Shown: positions 44,411 through 52,562 of the stretch, in pieces
Numbering within the stretch: the first letter of the stretch is position 1
Layout of the letters: every line of letters starts with the position of its first letter
Source: Virgibacillus salexigens
GTDB lineage: Bacteria; Bacillota; Bacilli; Bacillales; Amphibacillaceae
Length of the DNA stretch: 64,000 nucleotides
Assembly: GCF_014905415.1 (NCBI RefSeq)
Contig: NZ_BNEO01000001.1
Coordinates: 248,001-312,000, forward strand
Reading direction: 5' to 3'
The notes under the pieces: model-generated
What the model was told of the DNA's origin: nothing
Databases searched by the model: none
Seen by the model: the letters and a program-made list of their open reading frames with translations, nothing else
Program-made: the position numbers and the translations under genes

Positions 44411-45910
44411 TTATTTAACTCCTGTGACTTTATCGTACTCATCTATCATTTCTTTTGATGGTCCTTTTCCAACGAGGCTAAATAAGACAATAGCAATACT
44501 TGATAAAACAAATCCTGGTACCATTTCATAGAGCTCGGAGCCAGTTAACGGCCATAGGAATACAGTAATTCCACCAATTAATATTCCTGCCACTGCACCA
44601 TTTCGGGAGGTCTTTCGCCAAAATAAAGAAAATAATATGGCGGGGCCAAATGTAGCACCAAATCCAGCCCATGCATAACTTACTAAATCAAGGACGGAAC
44701 TCGTTTCATTCCATGCAATCATAACAGCAATAACGGCAATAACTAATACCGAGATGCGACCAACCCATACGAGTTCTGTTTCACTAGCATTTTTGCGGAA
44801 ATACCTTCTGTAAAAATCCTCAGATAGAGCACTAGATGATACTAGTAATTGGGAATCAACCGTGCTCATAATGGCTGCAAGTACAGCAGCTAATAAAACT
44901 CCTGCGATCCAAGGATTGTATACCACTTGTACAAGCTGAATAAATACTTGCTCGGAATCCGCAAGCGGCTGATCAAAGGTTACAATTCCAAGCATTCCAA
45001 CAATCAACGCCCCGTAAAGTGGAATCACTAAGCCCATCGATACACTAATTAACCGGGCTTTACGAACTTCCTTATGAGATCGAATCGCCATAAATCGGGC
45101 AAGTATATGTGGCTGCCCAAAATATCCTAATCCCCAAGCAAGAGCAGAAATGATTCCCACTGCTCCAATTGCACCTGCAGATTCCCAAAGAACCCCTTCC
45201 ACTTGATTGTATTCGGTTGCGGCAAATGCATCGATTAGACTTGGTGTTATTTGACCTAGTTGATTAAACAATTCCCTAAATCCACCAATCTCAATCAATC
45301 CATAAATAGACGTAAAAAGAAGTGCTGCAGACATTAATGCACCTTGAATAAAATCGGTGTAGCTAACAGCCAAAAACCCTCCCAAAAAAGTATATGCAAC
45401 AATAATAATTGCTCCAACCGTTAGTGCTAAATGATAATCCATATCAAAGGTTCCCTGAAAAAGCTTCGCACCAGCAACTAAACCAGAAGCAGTATAAAAA
45501 AGGAAAAAAGCTAAAATAAATGCTGCTGAAATGACTCGCAATAAATGAGAGTTATCTCTGAATCGATTTTCAAAATACTGAGGAAGCGTAATAGAATCAT
45601 TTGTATATTCTGTATAGATTCGAAGTCGCTTTGCAACATACTGCCAATTAATCATGGCACCAATCGCTAAGCCAATGGCGATCCATAAACTCCATGTACC
45701 AAGACCTGCTGCATAAGCAGCTCCAGGTAAGCCAATTAACAGCCAACCGCTAAAATCACTAGCTGAAGCTGAAAAGGCAGTAACCCAACTGTTTAATTTT
45801 CTTCCACCTAAGACATAATCCGATAAGGTATTTGTCATACGGTATGTAATAATACCAATTACGATCATTACGATAAGATAGAAAATAAAAGTTAAAAGTG
45901 TAGGATTCAT
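44411..45910 (-). CDS. Sodium:solute symporter, PutP-like
   Basis: Sodium-coupled symporter of the SSS family, 499 residues and about 13 helices. It has SASASDFSGWLLIGLPGAAY near residue 50, GGFLAVSYTDFIQG near 180, SALAWGLGYFGQPHILARFM near 260 and AAIMSTVDSQLLVSSSAL near 345, all close to PutP proline symporters. Because an arginase-family hydrolase follows, the substrate may instead be a guanidino or amino compound. Its ATG overlaps the TGA of the upstream microprotein gene (ATGA). Confidence 0.88.
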   Translation of the reverse strand: MNPTLLTFIFYLIVMIVIGIITYRMTNTLSDYVLGGRKLNSWVTAFSASASDFSGWLLIGLPGAAYAAGLGTWSLWIAIGLAIGAMINWQYVAKRLRIYTEYTNDSITLPQYFENRFRDNSHLLRVISAAFILAFFLFYTASGLVAGAKLFQGTFDMDYHLALTVGAIIIVAYTFLGGFLAVSYTDFIQGALMSAALLFTSIYGLIEIGGFRELFNQLGQITPSLIDAFAATEYNQVEGVLWESAGAIGAVGIISALAWGLGYFGQPHILARFMAIRSHKEVRKARLISVSMGLVIPLYGALIVGMLGIVTFDQPLADSEQVFIQLVQVVYNPWIAGVLLAAVLAAIMSTVDSQLLVSSSALSEDFYRRYFRKNASETELVWVGRISVLVIAVIAVMIAWNETSSVLDLVSYAWAGFGATFGPAILFSLFWRKTSRNGAVAGILIGGITVFLWPLTGSELYEMVPGFVLSSIAIVLFSLVGKGPSKEMIDEYDKVTGVK

Positions 45911-46020
45911 TTATCTTCTTTCCCCCTCTCGCTAAAAAAGGTAATGATTGCCCAAACAACAAGTAATGGCATTGGTATCGCAAACCAAAATAACGTCCAT
46001 CCACTAATTGCATATTCCAT
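45907..46020 (-). CDS. Symporter small accessory membrane protein, 37 aa
   Basis: Microprotein MEYAISGWTLFWFAIPMPLL followed by VVWAIITFFSERGKEDK: one membrane helix and a charged tail. The ATG has an excellent AAAAAAGGAGGAAA site, and the stop overlaps the symporter start by four bases, which strongly supports translation. Short partner proteins of this kind precede several SSS-family symporter genes. Confidence 0.82.
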   Translation of the reverse strand: MEYAISGWTLFWFAIPMPLLVVWAIITFFSERGKEDK

Positions 46021-46212
46021 CTTTTTCCTCCTTTTTTGATGAAATTCCCCTTTTTTATTACCTTATACCTAGTTTATCTTATCATAATAATTAGAAAATT
46101 TCATTTTATCTAATTTTATGCATTAGTCTTTACTTTTAATCTGATGGATTGATTTATATGTCTTCGTACAGCTTGTATCACGCTATACATGAACTCATCT
46201 TACAGGAAATAA
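46021..46212. other. Intergenic stretch upstream of symporter operon
   Basis: The right part of a 359-base gap. It holds the ribosome site of the microprotein gene and AT-rich sequence that should contain the operon promoter. I cannot pick a confident -10/-35 pair, and see no gene. Confidence 0.35.
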
Positions 46213-46244
46213 AAAGAATCCATTTTTTACAAAATGGATTCTTT
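46213..46244. terminator. Terminator hairpin downstream of the EEP gene
   Basis: A perfect 14-base-pair stem (46213-46226 with 46231-46244), loop TTAC, with A/T runs in the arms. It lies 136 bases after the stop codon of the nuclease/phosphatase-family gene. Confidence 0.85.
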
Positions 46245-46379
46245 CTCCGTTATATAAGAGATCGAAATATTCTCTACCTTTACTTAAGAAGCGTTCCATC
46301 ATGCAGAAAGACATAATTCTCTTCATTTCTTAAATTGGGATAATTCTTAATCTAAACAGTTTTTCCCAGTCCTATTACA

Positions 46380-47498
46380 TCATTCATATTGATAGTATTC
46401 TATCATATAGTTGGTATCAGCAAGCACTTCTTCATAAGCATCCGTTGACAACCAATCTCGATCGTTTAATTGTTCGATTAATGTCTTAAATGTTAGTAAA
46501 TGTTTGATTAGCTTATCCTCTCTTTGTTTCTTCTCATAATAGGCGAGAACATCTAAATGCCTCTGAATAGAACGAACCGTTCGATCGTTTGCGAAATCCC
46601 CACGTTCTGCCAGTTGTTCAACTAAGGATTGCATCCCACGAATCGAGCTAGAATGATTCCCTGGGATAACCTTCACTTCCGCAACAACAGGAAGGTGATC
46701 AGCAGCATTCGTTTGATAAGTATGCGATCCTTCCACTTCCATCCGTTGAGAAGTGAAGATATAATCGATTCGCCGATCTGGATTGGTAGCTGGATAGGTA
46801 AAACCTGGCGCTTCATTTATTCCCCACGCATCAGTAAATCGTTGAAAGAGTGGCGATAATTCAGGAGCAGTTGGCCTGGCATTCATATCGCCAACTAATA
46901 TAGAATATGTGTTTTCAAGCATGATATCTCTCATATCACTTACTTGCATTTCTCGTACAAACGGGTCCGAACGATAATCTAAATGTGTAACATAAACCGA
47001 TACATGAGCACCATTCACATTAACCGTAGCTTCTAGAAATCCTGGTGAAAGACTCGGTGCTGGATTGGGATCCTGTGTAGAAAGCCTGGTAATTTCTCGA
47101 TTGGCAGCATCAATAATGGGATATTTACTAAGTAGACCTACTCCGAATTGTCTGCGTTCTTCCCTACCAGTTTCAGGGGCCAAATCGTAAATTGGAGCAA
47201 AATAATAATACATATCTAATTCCTCAGCAAGCCTTTCCATCATATGATCATAATTACTTCGATTCCCCCAATGGATATCTACTTCCTGCAGCCCGATAAT
47301 ATCAGCTTCTGTCTCACGGATGGCTTCTGCAATTCGCATTAAATCATACGCCCCATCTGTACCTCTACCAGCGGCAATATTATAAGTTGCAACGTTCATA
47401 GCTATCTGATTATTATTTTCTGCTACCACCACATTTTCAGACTTGCCGAACATCGTAATAATCATTAAACTAAATAAAAGTATAACCAATCGCTTCAT
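46380..47498 (-). CDS. Secreted endonuclease/exonuclease/phosphatase-family protein with C-terminal helical domain
   Basis: Secreted EEP-fold hydrolase of 372 residues with a signal peptide (MKRLVILLFSLMIITMFG). EEP motifs: VATYNIAAGRG near residue 36, IIGLQEVDIHWG near 68, VYVTHLDYRSDP near 165, ILVGDMNARPTAPE near 195 and the final AADHLPVVAEV near 265. Endonuclease, phosphodiesterase or sphingomyelinase activity cannot be separated. The last 80 residues (HLDVLAYYEKKQREDKLIKH) form the helical domain also present in NamZ, AmiE-like and NagZ genes nearby. ATG chosen after AAAGGAG. Confidence 0.85.
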   Translation of the reverse strand: MKRLVILLFSLMIITMFGKSENVVVAENNNQIAMNVATYNIAAGRGTDGAYDLMRIAEAIRETEADIIGLQEVDIHWGNRSNYDHMMERLAEELDMYYYFAPIYDLAPETGREERRQFGVGLLSKYPIIDAANREITRLSTQDPNPAPSLSPGFLEATVNVNGAHVSVYVTHLDYRSDPFVREMQVSDMRDIMLENTYSILVGDMNARPTAPELSPLFQRFTDAWGINEAPGFTYPATNPDRRIDYIFTSQRMEVEGSHTYQTNAADHLPVVAEVKVIPGNHSSSIRGMQSLVEQLAERGDFANDRTVRSIQRHLDVLAYYEKKQREDKLIKHLLTFKTLIEQLNDRDWLSTDAYEEVLADTNYMIEYYQYE

Positions 47499-47635
47499 TA
47501 AAAACCGCTCCTTTACCCATGAAAGATTCATAAAAACAAGAGAAACCCATTGTCGCTTCTAACACATATGCTGTTTGTTGTAGGAAATGGCAAAATACAA
47601 CCACTATCACTCCCCATTGTAAATAACCTGAAAAA

Positions 47636-47659
47636 AGTCCCCATTTATGAAAGGGGACT
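47636..47659 (-). terminator. Terminator of namZ-like gene
   Basis: AGTCCCC (47636-47642) pairs with GGGGACT (47653-47659). On the minus strand a run of six T follows. It begins 12 bases after the stop codon. Confidence 0.88.
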
Positions 47660-47671
47660 ACTCTATTTGTT

Positions 47672-49192
47672 TTATTTCCATTGATTCATCATATCATTGG
47701 TATAATCCATTAAGCTTTTATACGCAGCTTCCGTGATATTTTGTTCCTCTTTTTGCTGATCAAGCAATAACTTGAATCCATTCAGATGTTTTCTCACTTT
47801 AGCTGCTTGACCTTGTTCTTCATACTGAGCAACTGCTGTTAAATGCATCAATAATTTACCTTTGGCATCTCCTTCAAATGCTGATCTATCATCCCATTCT
47901 TCTATTGCTGTTTGCACATCTTCAACCATCACTTTATAGATTAAATAATCCCTTCTCGTTCCTTTAAATGTTTCTAAATCTTCTGACCATGTATCAATCA
48001 TTTGACCAACCGTTTCACCATTTTCAATTGCCTCACGTACCCATCCGTTACCAATTAAATTATCAAAGAAGGATATTCCATCACTATTTACAGCACGGAA
48101 TGAAAAATCTTCTGGATACATGTCATGAATCATCTTTACAATATGAAGTCCAGTAACTACTGGCTGATAAGCCTCTTTATCCATTACATGAATCTGTACG
48201 CCATGAGATAATGTCCCACTATGTTTGGAAAAAGTTGGTGTGAATGATGCTGCCCGGAAAATAACGCCAGGTAATTTCAAATCGTTCATTGCCTGAGCAA
48301 ATTCCGTACTATTTATAAATGGCGCACCGATTAGTTCGAATGGTTTCGTTGTTCCACGTCCCTCTGAAACATTCGTTCCTTCAATGAGTGCTGACCCTGG
48401 ATAAACGAGTGCTGTATTTAGTGTTGGCATGTTGGGCGATGGCAATACGAATTCTAAGTTCGTATCATCATAATACATCCCTCTTTCCCAGCCATCCATC
48501 CCTACAACCGTTAAATCGGCACCGATTTCAAATTCCTCATTAAATAAATTTGCTAATTCGCCGACGGTTAATCCATGACGTAATGGAATTGGATAATTCC
48601 CTACAAATGAAGCGTACGCTGGATCAAGTACCGGCCCTCCTACTTCATAACCACCTAATGGATTTGGACGATCCAATACAATAAATTCTTTGCCATTCTC
48701 TTGTGCAGCTTGCATTGCATAGGCCATGGTGTAAATATACGTATAAAAACGTGCACCGACATCTTGAATATCGAATAAAAGAACATCTACATTTTCTAAC
48801 ATTTCTGGCGTTGGTTTTCGTGTTTCTCCATAAAGACTATATACAGGCAGCCCCGTTTGTTCATCGATATAGTATTCAACGTATTCCCCTGCTTGTGCGT
48901 CACCTCGAACGCCATGCTCCGGTCCATAAAGTGTAGTTAAATCCACGTCCGGATCATTGTGTAGTCGGTCAACAATACTGTTTAAATTTTGATCTACCCC
49001 GGTAGGATTTGTAATTAATCCAACACGTTTTCCTTCAATTAATTCCTTTTGATCATCTAATAAAACTTCTACCCCAAGTTTTAATTGTCTTGGTTCCGAT
49101 TCATTTGTTTCATTAGCTTTATCTGCCATAACAACGGATAAAGAGTAGACAACAAAAGCGATACTTAACAGTGTAATGACTACTTTCTTCAT
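47672..49192 (-). CDS. namZ: NamZ-like exo-beta-N-acetylmuramidase (DUF1343) with C-terminal helical domain
   Basis: Secreted enzyme predicted to release terminal MurNAc from cell-wall fragments. The 506 residues have a signal peptide, then the DUF1343 domain: LGVEVLLDDQ, LYGPEHGVRGDAQAGE near residue 90, LFDIQDVGARFYTYIYTM near 140, VLDRPNPLGG near 173 and EGRGTTKPFELIGAP near 278. The last 85 residues form the shared helical domain (LMHLTAVAQYEEQG, KVRKHLNGFK). The B. subtilis relative YbbC lies with nagZ and amiE, as here, but lacks my recognition of this tail. Confidence 0.9.
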   Translation of the reverse strand: MKKVVITLLSIAFVVYSLSVVMADKANETNESEPRQLKLGVEVLLDDQKELIEGKRVGLITNPTGVDQNLNSIVDRLHNDPDVDLTTLYGPEHGVRGDAQAGEYVEYYIDEQTGLPVYSLYGETRKPTPEMLENVDVLLFDIQDVGARFYTYIYTMAYAMQAAQENGKEFIVLDRPNPLGGYEVGGPVLDPAYASFVGNYPIPLRHGLTVGELANLFNEEFEIGADLTVVGMDGWERGMYYDDTNLEFVLPSPNMPTLNTALVYPGSALIEGTNVSEGRGTTKPFELIGAPFINSTEFAQAMNDLKLPGVIFRAASFTPTFSKHSGTLSHGVQIHVMDKEAYQPVVTGLHIVKMIHDMYPEDFSFRAVNSDGISFFDNLIGNGWVREAIENGETVGQMIDTWSEDLETFKGTRRDYLIYKVMVEDVQTAIEEWDDRSAFEGDAKGKLLMHLTAVAQYEEQGQAAKVRKHLNGFKLLLDQQKEEQNITEAAYKSLMDYTNDMMNQWK

Positions 49193-49243
49193 TGTTTCCC
49201 CCTCCTATGGAATCTTACATTATTTTGGCTGATTTTGAAAAAA

Positions 49244-49295
49244 GAAGACAGCTAGTCCCACTATCCTATTTCCACGTGAGTTCCTAGCTGTCTTC
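49244..49295 (-). terminator. Terminator after the AmiE-like gene
   Basis: GAAGACAGCTAG (49244-49255) pairs with CTAGCTGTCTTC (49284-49295). The minus strand continues with TTTTTTC. It separates the nagZ-to-amiE transcript from namZ, which therefore needs its own promoter or read-through. Confidence 0.85.
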
Positions 49296-49338
49296 ATATC
49301 CGTAGATCAACTGACGAAAAACATAGCTACATCCTTAT

Positions 49339-50826
49339 TTAGTTTTGCCATTTATTTTGTAAATAAGCAGTATTATTCGCTAATGTCGTATACGCCTCTT
49401 CTGTTATCATTTCCTGATTTAACTGCTCATCGATAAGTTGTTGGAATCCTTTTAGATGCTTAATAACTTTATCTGACTTATCTAGCTTTTCGTACCTGCT
49501 TACTGCAGTTAAATGAAGCTGAAGGGAATAGGCAGCCCGATTCGTAGCAAATGCATCTTTCGTTTTCAATATCTCAACCATTTCCTTCATTTGTTCTGCA
49601 CTCCATGAATGAATAGCAGCTGCAGTTTGTTCAGAGACTTCTCTACGGATTGGATTAGTCGAAACAGTTTCCCGCGTAGGGTGAACGCGATTCGTTAATA
49701 GAACCGCAAGGCTATTCTGGTTTGGGCTGACAACAATGGATGTGCCTGTATAACCCGTATGCCCCATCGTATTAACTTCAGCTAAATCATCCATGTACCA
49801 ACTCTGATTTAACTCCCAGCCTAATCCTTGATCTTGTCCTGGAAAAGCCTCATTCCAATTTGTTTTCATCAGTTCTACTGCTTTATCAGAAAGAATTTGT
49901 TCGCCTTTGTAATTGCCATCTTGAAGCATCATTTGAGCAAAAGCTGCCAAGTCAGTAGCTGTACTGAAGATACCAGCTTGTCCTGCAACGCCATCTAGTG
50001 ACCAAGCATTTTCATCATGAACGCTTCCCCATACAAGACCTCGTTCTGTCCATGGCTGGTATTCTGTAGCAGCTATCCGATCTCTTAATGAAGCAGGTGG
50101 ATTGTACATTGTATCTTCCATATCTAGTGGCTCGGTGATATATTCAGATACAAAAGCATCTTGTCTAACTCCACTTAACCTTTCTACTAACACACCTAAT
50201 GTTAGATAATTGACATCGCTATAGACATACTCTGTATTTGGCTGATTTTCCAATGGTTCTTCCAGTACAAAGTCTAGTCGATCCTCCCGATCCCCTTCTA
50301 TTAAATATAGTGATTCTGAAGGACTTGGCGCGAAACCAGACGTATGGGTAAGCAATTGACGGATCGTCACTTCTTCCTTCTCATTGACAGCGAATTCTGG
50401 TATATACTCTGCTACAGGATCATCTAATTCAAATATTCCTTGATCCCATAACTGCATAACAGCAGTTGCTGTAAATAATTTAGATATCGATGCCATATCG
50501 AAAATGGTGTCTTCTTGCATCATGACCGGATTCTCCATTTCTGTAAAATCAGCATCCGTATAGCGCGCCGCATAACCATAAGCGTTATGTTTAACGATTT
50601 TTCCGTTTTTAGCCACCAACACCACTGCTCCAGGCATGACTTGCTCTGAGATAGCTTCTTCTATCGCTTGATCAATATCTGCTAATGGCTCTTCCAGCAT
50701 TTGTACTCGATTGGGGTTATCTGGAACTAATTGGTTTGCAGCTGCATGACTCATGTCCATGCTAGAAATACAAAAACTAAGGATCAACGTCATAACTATC
50801 ATGAAAGGGATGGTTCGTTTTTTCAT
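49339..50826 (-). CDS. Secreted serine hydrolase of the AmiE/YbbE type with C-terminal helical domain
   Basis: Beta-lactamase-fold hydrolase of 495 residues with a signal peptide. The motifs are SxxK in DMASISKLFTA near residue 113, YxN in YVYSDVNYLTLG near 200 and HTG in NTMGHTGYTGTS near 345. B. subtilis AmiE (YbbE) is a MurNAc-L-Ala amidase acting with NagZ and NamZ, and this neighbourhood makes the same role likely. The last 80 residues carry the shared domain (LQLHLTAVSRYEKLD, KVIKHLKGFQQLI). It follows the tasA-type gene by 34 bases. Confidence 0.88.
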   Translation of the reverse strand: MKKRTIPFMIVMTLILSFCISSMDMSHAAANQLVPDNPNRVQMLEEPLADIDQAIEEAISEQVMPGAVVLVAKNGKIVKHNAYGYAARYTDADFTEMENPVMMQEDTIFDMASISKLFTATAVMQLWDQGIFELDDPVAEYIPEFAVNEKEEVTIRQLLTHTSGFAPSPSESLYLIEGDREDRLDFVLEEPLENQPNTEYVYSDVNYLTLGVLVERLSGVRQDAFVSEYITEPLDMEDTMYNPPASLRDRIAATEYQPWTERGLVWGSVHDENAWSLDGVAGQAGIFSTATDLAAFAQMMLQDGNYKGEQILSDKAVELMKTNWNEAFPGQDQGLGWELNQSWYMDDLAEVNTMGHTGYTGTSIVVSPNQNSLAVLLTNRVHPTRETVSTNPIRREVSEQTAAAIHSWSAEQMKEMVEILKTKDAFATNRAAYSLQLHLTAVSRYEKLDKSDKVIKHLKGFQQLIDEQLNQEMITEEAYTTLANNTAYLQNKWQN

Positions 50827-50860
50827 TTCAACTCACTACTCCTATCTATTGCTAGTTCAA

Positions 50861-51448
50861 TTATTTTTCCTCACCAGCACTTTGTGTCGCAGTGAAAGTC
50901 CATTCTAAATTCAAAGAATCTCCTTGAAACTGATTTTGATCTTCTCCGTTATCCACAAAATTAAATTTAACGACCAAATCATCAATCGAATCAACAGGAA
51001 GCCCTTGTTCTCCAAGCAATGGATCAAATACGTGTTCGTTAACGGCTTCCGGTGTCATTTCTTTTAACTCAGCTAATGTCGTTTCATAAATAACTTCATC
51101 CAATTTATCTGCATTATATAAAAACTCTACTTGAATATGTTGACCAAAATCTTCTGTATTATCGCCACTCGCATCCGCAACGTTATAATCTGTAGCAAGT
51201 AACACTTTATCAATATCCAATGATCCATTATTTTGCAGTTCAAAATCACGAATCATCGAATCTCCTGGTTTAATATTTTCAACTTGAATAATTTCAGTAG
51301 GCTCAGCTACCAAATCTAGTGTGCCAGCAGCAAACGTATTATTCGTCGTTTCACTATCACTGAAATAAGCATAAGTTCCTCCGCCAATAAGCGATAAACC
51401 GAGTGCCGCTGATAGAATCCCTGTTCCTAATTGTTTTTTAATATTCAT
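50861..51448 (-). CDS. TasA-family matrix protein of locus 2
   Basis: Third TasA/CalY-type protein of the window, 195 residues. It starts MNIKKQLGTGILSAALGLSL then GGTYAYFSDSETTNNTFAAG, the SipW-type signal region, and carries VENIKPGDSMIRDFELQNNG and the C-terminal FNFVDNGEDQNQFQGDSL. It is more like the first TasA of locus 1 than the second. The ATG at 51448 follows GGGGAGGAA; a longer reading frame upstream overlaps sipW and lacks a site. Confidence 0.88.
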   Translation of the reverse strand: MNIKKQLGTGILSAALGLSLIGGGTYAYFSDSETTNNTFAAGTLDLVAEPTEIIQVENIKPGDSMIRDFELQNNGSLDIDKVLLATDYNVADASGDNTEDFGQHIQVEFLYNADKLDEVIYETTLAELKEMTPEAVNEHVFDPLLGEQGLPVDSIDDLVVKFNFVDNGEDQNQFQGDSLNLEWTFTATQSAGEEK

Positions 51449-51491
51449 TGAAAATTCCTCCCCTATATTCATAAATGGTATAATCTGTGAT

Positions 51492-52058
51492 TCACTCTGT
51501 TCGCATATTTTTATCATCAATTAGTTGTTTCACTTCTTTAATGGTTCGGCGAATAGTAAATAATGCATAACCAAGCAGAAGAATTCCAGGTAAAATCAAC
51601 AATAATGCTGCTCCTTCTTTTGTTTCAGCAAAATTCATAATGTAACCAATATACGGAATCGTAAATCCGCTATACGTACCAACAACATTTTGGGAAAGAA
51701 CTGGATTTAAGTCTTTTCCATCATTAGCATCGCCTTTTGTAATATATTGATTGCCATTATCAATAACTTCTACTATACGATGGGTTACCAGCATATCGTC
51801 TTCTGTCCTAAACGTAATGACATCACCTGAATGGAATTGTGTTTTATCCCCTTCCGTATGAATAGCTATTATTGAGCCTGTTTCAATATTCGGCTCCATG
51901 GAACCAGATAAAACCGTCTTTAGCTGATAACCAAATAAATTCGCCTCATTGCCAGTTGCCTTTGATACAAGAACCAGAAATAGCATACAAAGCAACAGGA
52001 TAAATAAAAGAGTAGTGAGTAAATTACCGATTCGCTTCAGCATCTGTCTGCTGTTCAT
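51492..52058 (-). CDS. sipW: SipW-like signal peptidase I, locus 2
   Basis: Second ER-type signal peptidase, 188 residues. It has an N-terminal helix, FGYQLKTVLSGSMEPNIETG with the nucleophile Ser, VTHRIVEV with the catalytic His, KGDANDGKD, and a C-terminal helix ALLLILPGILLLGYALF. It is close in layout to the locus 1 enzyme. The ATG at 52058 follows GGGAGTGA and overlaps the tapA-like gene by 35 bases. Its presence gives this locus its own processing enzyme. Confidence 0.93.
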   Translation of the reverse strand: MNSRQMLKRIGNLLTTLLFILLLCMLFLVLVSKATGNEANLFGYQLKTVLSGSMEPNIETGSIIAIHTEGDKTQFHSGDVITFRTEDDMLVTHRIVEVIDNGNQYITKGDANDGKDLNPVLSQNVVGTYSGFTIPYIGYIMNFAETKEGAALLLILPGILLLGYALFTIRRTIKEVKQLIDDKNMRTE

Positions 52059-52533
52059 TTGGCTTATCACTCCCATCTGAATCAGAGGCCTCGATGTCTA
52101 CTGTACTTGATTCGTCGTTTGCATCTTGAGCTTCTGTTTTGTCTTGATTTATATTTGAGGATGGTTTGGGTTCGGATTGTTGGTCCTTAACTGTTTTCTT
52201 TTCCAGTTGTTCTTTTTCCTCAACCGTTTCTTTCTTTTGTTCTTTATCTTCTTTTTTCTGATCTAACCCTTGTTCTTCTGAACGTTCTTTTAGCTCTGGT
52301 TTAGAATCATCAGATGATTCCTTTTTCTGTTTTATCTCCTCTGCATGATCTACTTGGATTATTTCATGAGCTGTCAAACTTCCTTGAACAGTACTTGTTG
52401 CCGTAAAGGATGCACTAGTAGGAGATGACAATTGGCTCACGATGATAAACATGAGATACAGTAATGTTATGAATCGAATGGTGATACGTTTAGAAAACGG
52501 TTTATTTCTGCTCTCTCTCTGTTTGTTATTCAA
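52024..52533 (-). CDS. Reduced TapA-like protein, locus 2
   Basis: Exported protein of 169 residues in the tapA position. A basic N-terminus leads to one membrane helix and SSPTSASFTATSTVQG, a SipW-type processing region. Everything after about residue 60 is a Lys/Glu/Ser/Asp-rich disordered tail. The cysteine-containing folded TapA domain of locus 1 is missing, so this may be a shortened or specialised relative. The TTG start follows GGAGG. It begins 29 bases after nagZ. Confidence 0.7.
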   Translation of the reverse strand: MNNKQRESRNKPFSKRITIRFITLLYLMFIIVSQLSSPTSASFTATSTVQGSLTAHEIIQVDHAEEIKQKKESSDDSKPELKERSEEQGLDQKKEDKEQKKETVEEKEQLEKKTVKDQQSEPKPSSNINQDKTEAQDANDESSTVDIEASDSDGSDKPNEQQTDAEANR

Positions 52534-52562
52534 CGTATATTCCTCCTGCTATTTGAAACAAG

